A stretch of 64,000 nt of DNA from Norana najaformis (taxonomy: Eukaryota > Annelida > Clitellata > Crassiclitellata > Hormogastridae): assembly GCA_964023275.1 (NCBI GenBank), contig OZ029915.1, positions 21,232,775 to 21,296,774 of the forward strand. The letters run 5' to 3'. A program made the translations under genes and the position numbers. A model generated the notes under the pieces. That model did not search any database. It was not told where the DNA came from and was given only the letters and a program-made list of their open reading frames with translations. This document shows positions 13,701 through 25,479 of the stretch, piece by piece. How positions within the stretch are numbered: position 1 is the stretch's first letter; each line of letters starts with the position of its first letter.

Positions 13701-16700
13701 ACTGAGAAATTTTAGCTGCTATTTTGTATGAATTTATTTTATTATTTGCTGCTAACCAGCAGCCATTCTTGTAACTCAAAAATGGAAAGCAGCTGACCAC
13801 AAAACTGATCCAATACCACAGAATACATGTTCCAGTTTGTATGTCTATGTGCAATTTGTACAATTGTTTTCCTACTTACGTTTTTAGAAGAGGAAGAAGA
13901 CAAAGAACTTCAGAGAGCAGCTCGTTTGAGTCCGCTTCACACAGTTCATTCATCTGCTGCCTTCAAGTCTGGTAAGTCACTACTTTTGGCATTTTACATG
14001 CACTTTGAGAATTTGCATTTCAAATGTACGTAGTTTGTATGTTCAAAACCATTGTACTCAGACATCATGCCCATTACCAATAGTAAATTTTTGTCTATGT
14101 AATTGGATACATTACACATACATTTTAAGCCAAGAGTTTTCTTTATTTGCTGACTCTTTCCTAAAGGCTGCCTTGCTGCACAATTATTTTCTTTCAGTTA
14201 AGATCTCTATTAAAAAACTCTGTCCCTTGCAATAGTATTCATTAGATTATCAGATAATAGATATTTTGTCACTTCAGTGAGTGTGTGAGTGAATTGTAGA
14301 AATTGGTGAAATTATTACTGCAGGAGGTAAGCCACAGAAGCGAGTTGCCTATGTTGAACTTCTGACAAAGATTCTTTGTGAACATGTGCCTGACTTTTGG
14401 CATCTTGGCCAATCATATCTCAGTGGTAAACTACTCAAAGAGGTAAATGAATTTATCTGGAATGTCATTATAGGTAGGTACCAGTTGTTTGTTATTTAGC
14501 TCTAGTTATGACAAAGAATGTTTACACAAAAACGAAACTTGTGAGAGTGCAAGGTGCAACTTTAATTTTTTAAACAGTTGTATTGTACTGTTGAACTAAA
14601 ACATGTTTGTTGTTGAGCTGAATCTCTTGGCATGTGGTTTCTAGAAATGAAGGGCAGAGATTATTCTTGGTTTTGTAATTTTTGCCTATTGATGAAGCTA
14701 GAGACAATCTGTAGAAATATTTTTTGGCTTACCATATAACAATGAATAGTTTGTTCTTCCAGATGAAGAAGACAGGACGAGCAGATGCGGGAAAGCAGAC
14801 AGAGTTCAGGGTAAGTTGATAGCAGATGTCAAAGGGTGGCTTAAGTTGTGTAGCTCAATGGCTTGTACAAAGGTAGTATTTCAGTTAGAATTAGTGGAAA
14901 TTTACAGTACCATACAGTAGCTACACGTTTTGGAAATGGCAACACTCCAGAGAGGAGCATGCCACAGATGATAATACAGTAGCTTTTGTATAGTTGTTGG
15001 AGTTTGGTCTTTGTTTGTGTTTCAGTCAAAAGATCTTTGAACTCCAGGCCCGTACCTGAGAAGACTGATGTTTCTTGCTGTAATCACTCCTTTCAAATAA
15101 CTTATTTGTTATTTAGAATATAATTAATTAAATGACTCCTACAACGCAATGATTCGGCATTCTGCTTACACCAAGTCAGTCCTTAGAGGGAACATTGCTG
15201 GTGACTTATGTAACCGAGTTCATTGAGCTGAGGAGTTTCGTTTGGGGCTTGTCCATCTTGTTGCAAGATACTCTTTTGCAAAGGTGTTTATCTTCCAACA
15301 GGATCCATGAACTGCCTCAAGTTAAGAAAAATTAAAATAATATGTAGATCAATGGGTGCTGCTCTTCAATGGGATTCCACAAACTGCCTCAAGTAAAGAG
15401 AAATAAATTTAAAATGCATGTAGATCAACAGGCGCCAATTAAATAGATACGGTTGCTAAGTGTATATGCAAATTTGATTATTAATGAAATAAATATCACT
15501 TAAGACTGATGTATTCAGAAGTATTGTTTCACTTAATATAAATTGACTCTTTAAAACCCATTATGATGATCGGAAGGCATAATGTTACATTTATTGAGGT
15601 GTATAAACAATAAGCAGTTACCTTTCCATATGGTCTTTACCTTTTCTGTCTTTAGCCTACTTGTGTGTAACTAAGAGGGAAAGGAAAGAATCTACAGACT
15701 CAGCCAGGACTTTGATTTCAAAGACCCCAAGCGAAGAGGGTGCATATTAAATGTCTAATTTACCTAAACTTGCTTTACATTACTGTCCAGTTTTCTATAA
15801 GTGAGAAGAGTTCTACAGGTCTGTAAGAAGGAGTTAAATGAAAATGCTAAGATTAAGAACCTATTTGAAGATTGCAGAAAATGTGTTGAAACTGAAAAAC
15901 TAAGTGGATTTTTGTTTAGCAAAAGGTGCAGGACATAATTTTGCTGTATGGAAATCTGATCCGGGCTGCATTTCTGCCACACACATTGGATCGAATGAAT
16001 GGAAAGCAGCGCGAGATTTACGGCATATGGAAGGAACGCAAACAAGACTCTCCCCTAGCTTGGTTGCCAATATGTGTCCGACACGTAAGGTACATCACGC
16101 CCAACTCTGGTTGGATGTTAGCAAACTAAAATTTTAAAATTTTCACTATTAATTTTAAACAAAATAAATTTCTTCTTTTGTTTAAAAAGTGTTACTTTGA
16201 TTTGAATGGCGCAACAGTGTAATAAAGTTTGGTTAACATTATTTCTTATGTACTTTTCATCATTGTGACTGTTTGAGTTGGCATGGTTTAAATGCTCTAT
16301 TATAATGTATAAATCACATTTGTTTGAATTGAAATGTCCTATTATGTTACAAGACTTTATTTAGAGTCTTGCAGTCGAAACATTCTCAGTCATCGTAATT
16401 GTGCCATGACTAGAAACTCAGAAACTACAGAGCAGCTTGGATTTTAATTTTCACAGTCCTCATTTCTTTGAAAGTGTTTCTCAATGGCTTCATTCCACCA
16501 GCACTCGAAAAAATGTTTTCTGTTATGTTGTTTATATTTATTTGAGGTCGGGAACTCAGCTGAGGAGTTTAAACTGAAGTAGTGTTAGGTAAATGTTATT
16601 TGAAATTATGCTTCATTATGTAGAAATGAAGCATCTATTGCATGTGTCACAGGGCCTGTATTCACCTTCTTTTGCCTCTCGAACTGCCTGCTGAGACCAT

Positions 16701-19700
16701 GGAGATACTTCACAAGGTAGCTTTTGATCTGAGATGGAGCTGCTTCTCAACACTTCTTCGACAAGCCATACAAGGTATGCACTTTTTAATTATTATTATT
16801 CATGTTTACTATTACGATTACAATCATTAGGCAGGGTTGGCGGCTCAGGGCCTCTAGCCAGAAGGTTACTTCTGGTTAAAGTATTTATGTGTTCTCGGGA
16901 ACAGCATGTAGTTGATTTTATTCTTAACAGTTGGTCAGTTGGTTTGATGTCTGGTTGGTTTGATGTCTGGTATATGTGCATGTTTCTGATGTGTGAATAG
17001 CCACTGAGCCAGAATGATGGATTTTGAGGTAAGGTTAGTAAGGCTATTCCTTTTTATTATGTGCCTTGGCCATTTAGTGGTACTCAGAAGTATTGTCTTG
17101 GGACTGAAAAACATTTAAGCTGAAGTGCAAACACCAGCCTGTTTATGTTTTCATCCCTACCAAAATACAAAGCATCCTATTTACAACTACTAGCCAGTAG
17201 TGGTAAATCTGTATGAGACAGACTGGGTTCTGGAGACTCTGGGTACTGGAAGCAGTGACACAGATGAGGATGACAGAGTGGTTGGTTTCTGTGCTGCTAT
17301 TGCATTTGTATTAGCTTTGTACTTTTCAAGATGATCGTTTAAATTGTCGTATATGCATGCTTTGTGAAGCAGGTAAAGCTGGTCTTATGATTTTTAAAAT
17401 ACAGATATAAAGAATCTTCATGAACGTGAGACATGGGCCATTGACGCTGATGATGAGAGAGGAGCAACTACGATGCTTGTAAGTTATGCATTTAGAGCCG
17501 CATTTATCAACTGAGTTGCAGACAGATGTGTTGGCCAGTGTTGAAGCAGCTTTGGGACTGAGCAAGCTTTTACCAGTAATTGTCCTTTGCTGTCTTTTTT
17601 GTGCAGCCCAGGTCCAGAGCTAGACACTTATTCTAGGCTCCAGACACAGCATTGTTTGCTTCTGGTTCTGTGCTGATTTAAGAAGGATGAGCAGTTTGAA
17701 AAGAAATTTAAGTAATAGAGTAGAAAGATAAATAGTAGGACTTTGGTTTAGCATTTGAAGCGTGCATGTAGTTGAACTGTTCTTTAGCATGGTTCATATT
17801 TTTATCTTCAGCCGGCACTGTTTGAAAATATTATCAGTGAAACGATACACACTTTGCATGAAGTTGTAGCAGTTCGTCAGGGTGAAAAACAGGTAAGGTG
17901 AATGTGTTCATATATTTGTGAAGGTTCATTTTTTTACAAAAGTAGAAATATTTGTTTAGTGCAGTCATGAGTGTCGTGGATAGATGTAGAGAAGGAGAAT
18001 GGGGTTCTGCTTGACTCATCTGAACTGTGTTTGAATTATTACTATGCATGTATTCTAAGTGTAAACTGAGTTACAGTAAATCTGAGGTGAAGATGCATTG
18101 TATTACCAATTATGAGAATCTATCAGCAGTATGTTCTGATGATAGATTATATGTATTTTTGTGTGTATATATATTATACATATATATACATTTTTGCAGT
18201 TCAGAAGACCAGTTTATGCCAGTGTTTGTTTGGCTGGCTGTGGCAGGCAAGGGCAACAAATACTATAATTTATCTCAGCTACAGCTGCGACTAGGTGCTG
18301 TTCATTTTTTACATTTAGAGAATGGACACATGTGCAGCTATGTTAAGTACACCTGCTTTGGAACTGTACTGCCCCCTGCAGGGCTTAAAGCCAGCTGCAG
18401 CCTGCAACTGTTGCTTTGTATTCAGGCAGCTGTTACAGCTCCTACAGACAGTCTGATAATGACCGTGAGATTGAATATTAGCCAGTGCAGTGTGTGTGCA
18501 ACCACGTGTTAAGTGGATTCACATGTAAATGGGGCTGCACTGTATATGTCATGAGTCTGTTTCTGTTGTTAGTTGTTTGGAGATGTGGCCAATCAGAAGG
18601 CTGCAATTGCTCTATGGTCTGAATTGCTGGAGACATTTGCTGGGACTCTGAAGCAACTTGCTGTGGATGGAAACCCAGAAAAAACCACAACTGCCATGTA
18701 TGTCAACTGACAGGCACTTTTATTAAATTTAAGAAAATTCTGATTTTCCCTGTCTTTATTCTCTGTCTCAGATATCAGAAACTTCTGATTTTTCATAAGT
18801 TAATTGCTTACTTGCATGAAGAAATTGAAGAAGGGCAGTCCCTTAAGCTAACCCGAGAGCCACCATGGGTATGAAACATTAGCGACTTCATTTTTCTTAG
18901 CCTCAGCAATTGGCATATGAGGGTGGGTGGCCAGTCCTTTCCCTTGCCGCCTGATCTTCCCACTGAGAGTGTACTATCAGTGTATTTATTATACATCTAA
19001 GTTCTCTAGGGGGCACAAATGGAGCCAAATCTCAAAGCAAATTTCTGTGCTGGTTGAGATTTGAACCCCAATTTTATGGTTGACAGTCCAGCAAATTAAC
19101 CAGTAGACTATTGTGCACTCCATACATGAGGAGGCCTTATTTTATCCTTAGCACTAGTCCTCTGTTGGCTTTGCAGATGGCTAGATGAAGTATGAAACTG
19201 TTTGAATTATATAATAGAGATGGGGGGTGTGATAACTCCAAAATTCTATTGTCCATTTCAGAAGTTCTTAAGAGGCCCAATTTAAATGTCTAGCTACACT
19301 TTATTTATTTCAAGAAACCCAGTATTTTAAGTATGTGTGTGTTATACTTGAATATTGCAGAATAAATTAGGTTTGTTGACTTGGGAGTACCTGAGTCAGT
19401 TATGTTATTTTTGTTTATTTTGGAATTTTTAGCAAAAAGCTTGGTCCTGATGGCGGTATCAAAGGTCTTAGAGATGGTCCTCTGTCACTGGTTAGTGTCT
19501 TCGTGGTATTTCATCAATGCTTCTGAGTTGGAACCAAGTGACTTTATGTAATTTGCCCCACTCTGCTCTATCTTTACTGTTTGTCTCGGTTTCTGAGGGT
19601 TTCCTTCAGCTCTTTGAACACAGCATCTTTTTACTGGATCCTAGAGGCAGCATTGCTCAAAAACCTTGTTTAAATGTTGTCATTTGAAGAGCCATAAATC

Positions 19701-22700
19701 AGCATAGGTTAGTTTTGGAAAGTGAATATATGGCGAGTCCTTCACAGAGTGCTATTTCATTTAAGTCAGATGCTGTTTCTAGCTGTGTCCTCCATTTCCA
19801 GGATACACCTTGCTGCATTTGACAATGAATAAGCAGATAGTAAACCTTATGTGATTTTAATTAACTGTATGTGGAACTGTATGAAATAAATTTCATTAAA
19901 GTTATCGTTTATGACATAGGACAAACGATTGATCATAGTCCTGAGTAATTGTTCCTTGACTATGGACAGCATCATTCCTCGTCTCGTGGACAGCCTTCAA
20001 AAGTATGGCTATCCTGACGCACCCAGCATTCTGCAGGTCAGTGGAACATTTGATGATGCATTGTCTTCTACACCATCACTCCAACTTGTAATGGTACAAA
20101 ATATTAGGACATGGAGCCAAGCCCAGCAGGAAATTAATATGGTTTACAATTAGTTAATGCATTCTACATTAGTGCTGCTGTATGCCTTTAAGTTTACATG
20201 ATGCAGAGAAGTAAATTTGTGAACAATATTCCAAAGCATATGTACATGATAAGCTTTGTGATGTTTACATTTGATGTATGCATATATCTCTCAGTGAATA
20301 AACTTCAGAATGAGTACTGAGATCGTGAATGGCATAACCACATTCAGGACTCTTTTTTACATCTTGTTTTTAAAGTGGTTGTTTCCGCTGATGACACTGA
20401 ATTATTTGGTAACAGCAAGTTGCACAGTTTTCTTTAAAAGTTGCAGACAAACATTGCAGTTTTTCATTAATCTTATGAAAGTTTCAGAAATTTATAAATT
20501 TGTATAAAAGTTTCCTCAATGTTCTGCATTATTTATTTAGTTATTCACTGTGTGGTTGTTGTGTTGGGTGTGCAGAAGGCTCAAACAGCATATCAGGAGA
20601 TGGGGGAGAACCTATTTGCGAAGTACATTGAAGAAAAGGCTAATCCGATCATTGGAGTTCTCGAACAAAATATGTATGTTGGAAAATTTGACTGGGCACA
20701 GTGCTCAGCTTCAACAGGTAATGTTTATCAGAAAATAGTTCTTCAATAAGTTAATGATTTATTAATGTGCATTTTAATGAACTTAAGATATTACAAGACT
20801 AGTCAGTTGCATACAACAATTTCAGAGTTACATGAAACAACCAGAAGTCATTAATTGCCAAAACTTTGGCCATTAATTCTCTGGTTGTTGCATAAGAGGC
20901 AATATAGAAAGTTTAGCACTTTTCTTTAGATCTGTAGCTCTGTTTTCTTTGAAATTATGACTCACTAGGTCAAGGCAAATCAAACTAATGACTAATAAAC
21001 TGTTATTATTAATGTTTTTGTTGCATGCAGTGTTAGCATTGTGAATGGACGTATTGTAAATCATGTATTTCCAACTTTCGACAATAACATTTTTATTAAC
21101 CAGGTGTTCGTTGCTACATTAAAGAAGCAATCATGAATCTTCTCGAAGTCCATGCTGAGGTAAATGAAATGTTGAGCTGTTTGTAAATTAAATGTTTTTG
21201 ATGCTTTTAGGGTTTACTACATACTACATTAAAGAGCAGCATCAACTTACCATTGTAAACATAATTTGGAAAAGTTTTTTGAGAAGTTCTTTAAAATTTA
21301 CAGACAAATATACCAAATGATAAATACCCAGTCTTATGTTAAGTTCTTTAGTCTCTGATTTGCTGTAGTTGCTTCTTGGTGCAGAGTTACACTGTTACCC
21401 AGTATGCTGTGCCATGACAAAGTTTTTTCTGTCTTAGGTTTATTCAATTGGACCAGCATTTGTCGAACGAGTGATGCGCAACATTGTTGAGTCTGTTGCT
21501 GAGGAACTGAGTCGATTGTTTCACTGTGTCACTAAATTTAGTGCCAATGGTGCCTTGCAAGTGAGTGCAGTCAGTGGGACATTTACACAGTAGGCTTTGT
21601 CTTTGCACAAAAGCCGTCATTGCACAACAAAGGGAAGAGAAAGGGAGCTAAGAAATGTTGGAGAGAGTTGGAGGGAGGGCTAATTAATGTCGTAGCTAGA
21701 GAATTTTATTATGATGAGCCTGTGTATAAAGAGCGATAACTGTTAGTCTTCCTTTGAGAGGATGGAATAAACATGTGCTTGTCTTGAATCTTATATAAGG
21801 GATTGATAAACAGCTTTCTGTTTTGATTTTAGGCAAGGCTTGATATGGCGGCATTTGAAGTAGCAGTTGGCATCTACAAGACAAAGAAAATGCAGTGAGT
21901 GGTCTGAAACTATTTATCTTGAATACAGAATATACATTTTGTTTGCATGTTGTGAAAAAGGCATTGTGTGAAAGTAAAAGAACATGATTTTAATGTACAT
22001 TAATTAGATTGAGAAATAAGAAAAGTAACTGTGAGAATGAATTCTAACAGCCAAGTTTCTATGAAACATTCAAGATGTTCTAGCTTCATTCCAATTAAAA
22101 TTCTTAAGGACTGTTACAATGTTCTGAGTTTTTAAGGAATAGATGACACGTTTGAAGAATTTTTCATCATTCGTATTCCATGGTTTTGCTTGCACTTGCT
22201 GCAGAAGTCTTTTCCAGTTTGTTGAAGCAGTGTTTGACGTTTTAATTGGATATGCAAAGCAACTTACAAAGGTGTGATAACACTTTAGGCACATAATGCG
22301 ACTAAAAACCATAAATTCCTGATTTCAATGACTATATAGCCTGTTTTTCTTTCTCCACCGATTGTCCTCCTGGATATACACAGATTGCATATGGGCTTTA
22401 CTTATAGCAACCACTGACACATTATTCCTTGCACATTATTCCTGGTATGTAGCAATATATATTATTCCCAGTGCAGTAGTGCTATAGTAGTGCTCTGAAT
22501 CTGTGTGACTGGATGGATTTGGACTTGGCACATTCGCTTTATTTTAGTTGTATGAAAGAACTTAAATAATTTCTATTTCAGGTCTACTCTGAAAGAAGCT
22601 CTTAGTCGAGTTTCATCCGCTGGAAACGCTGATACAAAGTAAGTAACTGAATCAAAAGTTCTTCAGATCAGGCTTTCAAGCAGTTTTTGTACTTTTAATG

Positions 22701-23096
22701 ATGCCATTCTTTGTGGTGCTGAACCGCTTCTTTGAGCTTAGTGTACCACCATCAGTCATCACCCAGCTTAACATCATCGTTCTTGACCTTCTTTATCTGT
22801 TTAATACCATTCTGTCCTTCCTTCAGTTATGATATGTTTGGAGGGAGTTCCCTCTCATATGTGACATATGTGACAAATTCATATAAATATTAGTTTCTGC
22901 TTTTACCACACATTATTTTTTTTTAAATCATTATCTTAAAAAATCATTTACTGTGCTTTTCTAATTTGTTTTCAATTTCCTCTTGTTTTTCAGGGCACTT
23001 GATGCTATGTTGGTGAATTTTTCCAAGCAGATGCAGTTTTATCTGATGTGCTTTAAACCAGAACAACTAATTACAAAAACTCCAATACGAGTCTGA
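1721..23096 (+). CDS. EXOC2: Exocyst complex component 2 (SEC5), complete 28-exon gene
   Basis: SEC5 is a subunit of the octameric exocyst, which tethers secretory vesicles to the plasma membrane; its N-terminal TIG/IPT domain binds Ral GTPases in animals. Exons: 1721-1844, 4238-4408, 5096-5231, 7144-7187, 7832-7901, 8300-8424, 8910-8990, 9497-9642, 10387-10468, 11132-11234, 12514-12626, 13888-13971, 14324-14442, 14763-14810, 15920-16089, 16653-16774, 17405-17478, 17812-17892, 18573-18697, 18772-18868, 19440-19490, 19920-20036, 20576-20717, 21104-21159, 21438-21560, 21833-21894, 22582-22638, 22994-23096. They sum to 2826 nt (941 aa plus stop; human about 924). The TIG domain spans about residues 8-97, with [20 protein letters not shown] at the start. 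Conserved landmarks include [40 protein letters not shown] and SVAEELSRL. Intron 1 has a GC donor. The exon 20-21 junction is least certain: its donor lies in SINE-like sequence and the in-phase acceptor is at 19439, seven bases past an earlier AG. Confidence 0.95.
2400..3480 (-). mobile_element. CR1/L2-like LINE reverse transcriptase fragment
   Basis: On the minus strand the frames at 3450-3010 read as a decayed LINE reverse transcriptase: a KVDHNILL-like motif, then [19 protein letters not shown], then QYADNIQLH in place of the Y-A-D-D box, then [11 protein letters not shown]. Further down, at 2800-2400, the thumb and tail region can be followed ([26 protein letters not shown]), with frameshifts and stops. 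The catalytic box is changed from DD to DN, so the copy is dead. It lies in EXOC2 intron 1 in antisense orientation. Confidence 0.75.
3560..3990 (-). mobile_element. RTE-like LINE reverse transcriptase fragment
   Basis: The minus strand near 3720-3760 reads [11 protein letters not shown], the F-A-D-D catalytic motif typical of RTE-like LINEs. Flanking frames on both sides are broken. It sits just beyond the CR1/L2-like fragment in EXOC2 intron 1. Confidence 0.5.
5662..6441 (+). repeat. Minisatellite, 12 tandem units of 65 bp
   Basis: The unit contains ATTCAGCTAGTTCATTGGAT and repeats twelve times with exact 65-bp spacing (780 bp in all). Only a few substitutions separate the units, such as ccttg or cctca for cctcg and one gtttt for gttct. 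Because 65 is not a multiple of three, it is not a coding repeat. It lies in EXOC2 intron 3 and runs directly into a LINE 3' end. Confidence 0.95.
6442..6720 (+). mobile_element. CR1/L2-like LINE 3' end
   Basis: The plus strand carries a decayed version of the LINE C-terminal pattern W-N-S-L-P ... LKTYLF, including cttaacttaagacttacc, and then a tail ending in (AACT)n near 6692-6715. The same tail family recurs at 12160-12455, 59195-59525 and 60150-60420. Confidence 0.55.
8042..8086 (+). repeat. Short direct repeat, two copies of 22 bp
   Basis: The 22-base string starting GAGAATTTAACTC occurs at 8042-8063 and again at 8065-8086 in EXOC2 intron 5. Confidence 0.85.
8441..8496 (+). repeat. Short tandem repeat, two copies of 28 bp
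   Basis: The 28-base string starting ACTTTGATATTATTTG occurs at 8441-8468 and again at 8469-8496, 16 bases after the EXOC2 exon 6 boundary. It looks like a recent local duplication. Confidence 0.85.
9150..9320 (+). repeat. (TATG)n-rich microsatellite
   Basis: Irregular runs of TATG and TATA with TATT interruptions fill most of this stretch of EXOC2 intron 7. Confidence 0.8.
11865..12455 (+). mobile_element. CR1/L2-like LINE, C-terminal RT region and 3' tail
   Basis: The plus strand reads as the post-catalytic part of a CR1/L2-like ORF2: [18 protein letters not shown], an L-H/A-WLP-like segment, then G-P-R-L[12 protein letters not shown], with stops and frameshifts. The 3' tail ends ttgcgcattatgataatggc followed by an attagattaga-like repeat. 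It lies in EXOC2 intron 10, sense to the gene. Confidence 0.75.
15296..15436 (+). repeat. Imperfect direct repeat, about 65 bp twice
   Basis: Two neighbouring segments share a pattern of ggat-cca-gaactgcctcaagt, an AT-rich stretch and tgtagatcaa-gggc. They sit in EXOC2 intron 14. I do not recognise the family. Confidence 0.6.
18828..19118 (-). mobile_element. tRNA-derived SINE, copy A
   Basis: Read on the minus strand, the element starts with a tRNA-like head: box A (TAGTCTACTGG) at 19110-19100 and box B (GGGGTTCAAATCTC) at 19069-19056. It then runs leftward through a body shared with the copy at 45320-45598, including aagtcgctaatgtttcat-like and cccatggtgg-like segments. Its far end overlaps EXOC2 exon 20: the homology with the second copy starts near the gaagaag at 18828, inside the coding exon, and covers the exon's GT donor at 18869. 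Confidence 0.75.
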
Positions 23097-25479
23097 ATTA
23101 TGCCTCTGGTGGATTTTGTGTAGCTACAAAGCCTTTTTTACTTTAAGGCTTATCGTCATTTTCAGTTTTCCACAATTGTATATAAGTTATGAAATTGTAG
23201 TAAGCTAGTTGTGTCTTTTAATCCTCTAACATGGTCTTGTTCGTGAATCAACGTTTCTAAACTCCCTTCCAATCAGAAAAGTTAGTAAAAACAGGACTGC
23301 AGTGAAATTTGATGTTCAACTGTTTTTGGCTGCTTCAACACAATGTGGTGAACTTCGGCACCTTTGACTGGTTCTTAAAAGGCACCATACACACACACAG
23401 GTAACATGATTATTAGCAATTATTAAAATATGACAGATTTAGAGCAGTCCAATAGTTGACCGCATTTTAACATAAGGCCAGTTCAAGGTGTTACACAATA
23501 AAAGGTCAAAGGTGTGTACCCTAGGTATTTCTCATCAGGTCATTTCTGGTTATAAATAAGTGCATGCAGATAGGTGGCAACAACAACTGAAGGATCAGAG
23601 TAAGAGCAGCACTAGTTAACTATCTGATGGTCCATACTGCAGCTGCACTATGCAACCAAGTTGATGAGAATGCAGGAACAAGATGAAGTAAGTTTTCTTG
23701 GATTTGGTATCTCTAATGCCAAATTTCTGTGGTATTCTAAATGCGTTTGATTAATTCGATATCAAACGTTTTCTAATGAAAAACTTACTCCTGTACTGAT
23801 GTTTGATGCACTCTGTGCTGATGCACAAAATCTTTGTGCTTAGATTCTTTGTTGTTGAGAACTTAACCCTTGAATGGTCATGTCATAGTACAATGCATTT
23901 TACTACTCCTGGTCATGCTGTAATAAAGTGTAATTTACCACGACCAGTCACACCATAGTAAGTTGTACTGATGACAAAGTAGGTAGTTACAAATGTAATT
24001 CTAATTATATGTATGTGATGTAGTGCTTTAAAGTAACCAGCTATCACCTTGTCACCTTGTGCTGTCAACTCTTTGAGCTCTAGCGACCGTCATGATCAAT
24101 CTTCTCCATTTCTTTCTTTCCAATGTCGCGTCCCTTAGTTGTGCCAAGTTCATTCCAGTTGCTTCGTGTATCTTGTCCATCCATTTTTTCCTTGGTCTCC
24201 CTTGTTTTCTCTTTCCCTCTCCACAAGCCAGCATCATTTCTTTTTCCAATCCAGCTATAGGATGCCTTAAACATGATAATCATGTCAATCTGTAGATGTC
24301 ATTATACTATCACCAGTTGTAAGCCAGCCATTATCAAAATATTCTAATGTTAATCACAAGAAATGATAAGGTATCCATCAACAAATAATTAAATATGGAA
24401 GGCAATTTACAAAAGGCTGAGCACAGGACACAATTTAGACTGATGTTAGCCGAGAGAAAAAGACGAGGATGATGGAGTGGAGAGCAATGTTTTTTGCAAA
24501 CCAGGATGTTGGCAACCATGCACTGCCATTTGAACAGTGTCTTTGAAACCATGGTACACATCAGTACCATGCATCAGTGTGTTGGCAGTAGGCAGCATGA
24601 AAATAGAATTGTCATGTCAAGAACAGTCCATAAGTTTCAAACGAATTAGAAATACACGAAAACAAAGTCAATCAAAACTGCAACAGTTGTGACCGTGTTT
24701 TGTGGGTCTGCAGTAGCCTAACATGAAACATTTGGATAGAATGCAGTTGTACCAAACTTCACATTCCATATAACTTTAAATATTGCTAAAATTCTTCCAC
24801 TGTCAGTAAGTGTAATTTCTCTACAACTTTTTGCATCGACAGTTGACAGATTGTCACCTAAAACATTTTGCTATGGGTTTCAGAATTTAAAAATTAGCCT
24901 ATGTTAAGGAGGTGTTGCATTTGGCAAACTGGACAGAAGCTTTTAAACTAGAATCGAAATACTACAAGAAACTCTTTACACGTTGCATTTATCCTAACAT
25001 TTGATGGAAACATTGTAAGTAACAAATTTCTTTTACCCCTTTTTTCATAAAAATTGCTGGTTGTCAGAAACTTGGAAATTACTGACCTCTTGGTTGTCAG
25101 TCAGGACTTAGTTCTTTATCATCAGGGACCATATAAGGCTTAAGTTTTTGTTGTAATTACTAAAAACAAGTTGCTTTGCTTCTAACCAAACTGAACCAGC
25201 TGCACCACTAGGTTTAAGGTATACAGTACAGTGTTCACAGCTTAAAGTTTACAAAATCTTAAGACAGGTTTCATGACGTTAAATTCAGCCAGTAAGCCTG
25301 ACCAGCAGATGCGGTGTATAAAGTCATTATGGTGCATAAAGTCATTAACTAAAATGCAACTACTAATGTTGATTAGCTTTACAAACAATAATTGTGCAAG
25401 ACCAGAGTGCTTTGCTGATACTAACAAAGTTGTGACAAAGTAACATAAACTAACAGTGCATCACCATACATATCAAAGC
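23097..25479. other. EXOC2-ARL2BP tail-to-tail intergenic region
   Basis: This stretch holds the presumed 3' UTRs of the two convergent genes. A canonical AATAAA lies at 23497-23502, about 400 bases after the EXOC2 stop, and another near 23922. No convincing TTTATT (a minus-strand poly(A) signal) was seen just below 25480 for ARL2BP. Apart from the RTE-like remnant at 24050-24290 I saw no further gene. Confidence 0.6.
24050..24290 (-). mobile_element. RTE (BovB-like) LINE C-terminal remnant
   Basis: The minus strand encodes KEMMLACGEGKRKQGRPRKK, then a WMDKI-x7-MNLAQLRDAT pattern and a KKWRRLIMTVA end. This matches the RTE-type LINE C-terminal signature R-G-R-P-R-x-x-W-x-D ... L-x-x-L-R-x-x-x-x-R. 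Only this terminal part is present. Confidence 0.75.

Noticed and set aside
13403-13705. 100-codon open frame before EXOC2 exon 12
   Set aside because: It has no recognisable family, and the EXOC2 frame passes cleanly from exon 11 to exon 12 without it.
18027-18512. 161-codon open frame in EXOC2 intron 18
   Set aside because: It has no homology, low-complexity AT-rich parts and no support from splicing phase.
22203-22271. Possible extra EXOC2 exon (acceptor-like gctgcag, open frame, gtgtga donor)
   Set aside because: Exon 26 joins directly to the exon at 22582 in frame and matches the family without extra residues; including this segment breaks the frame.
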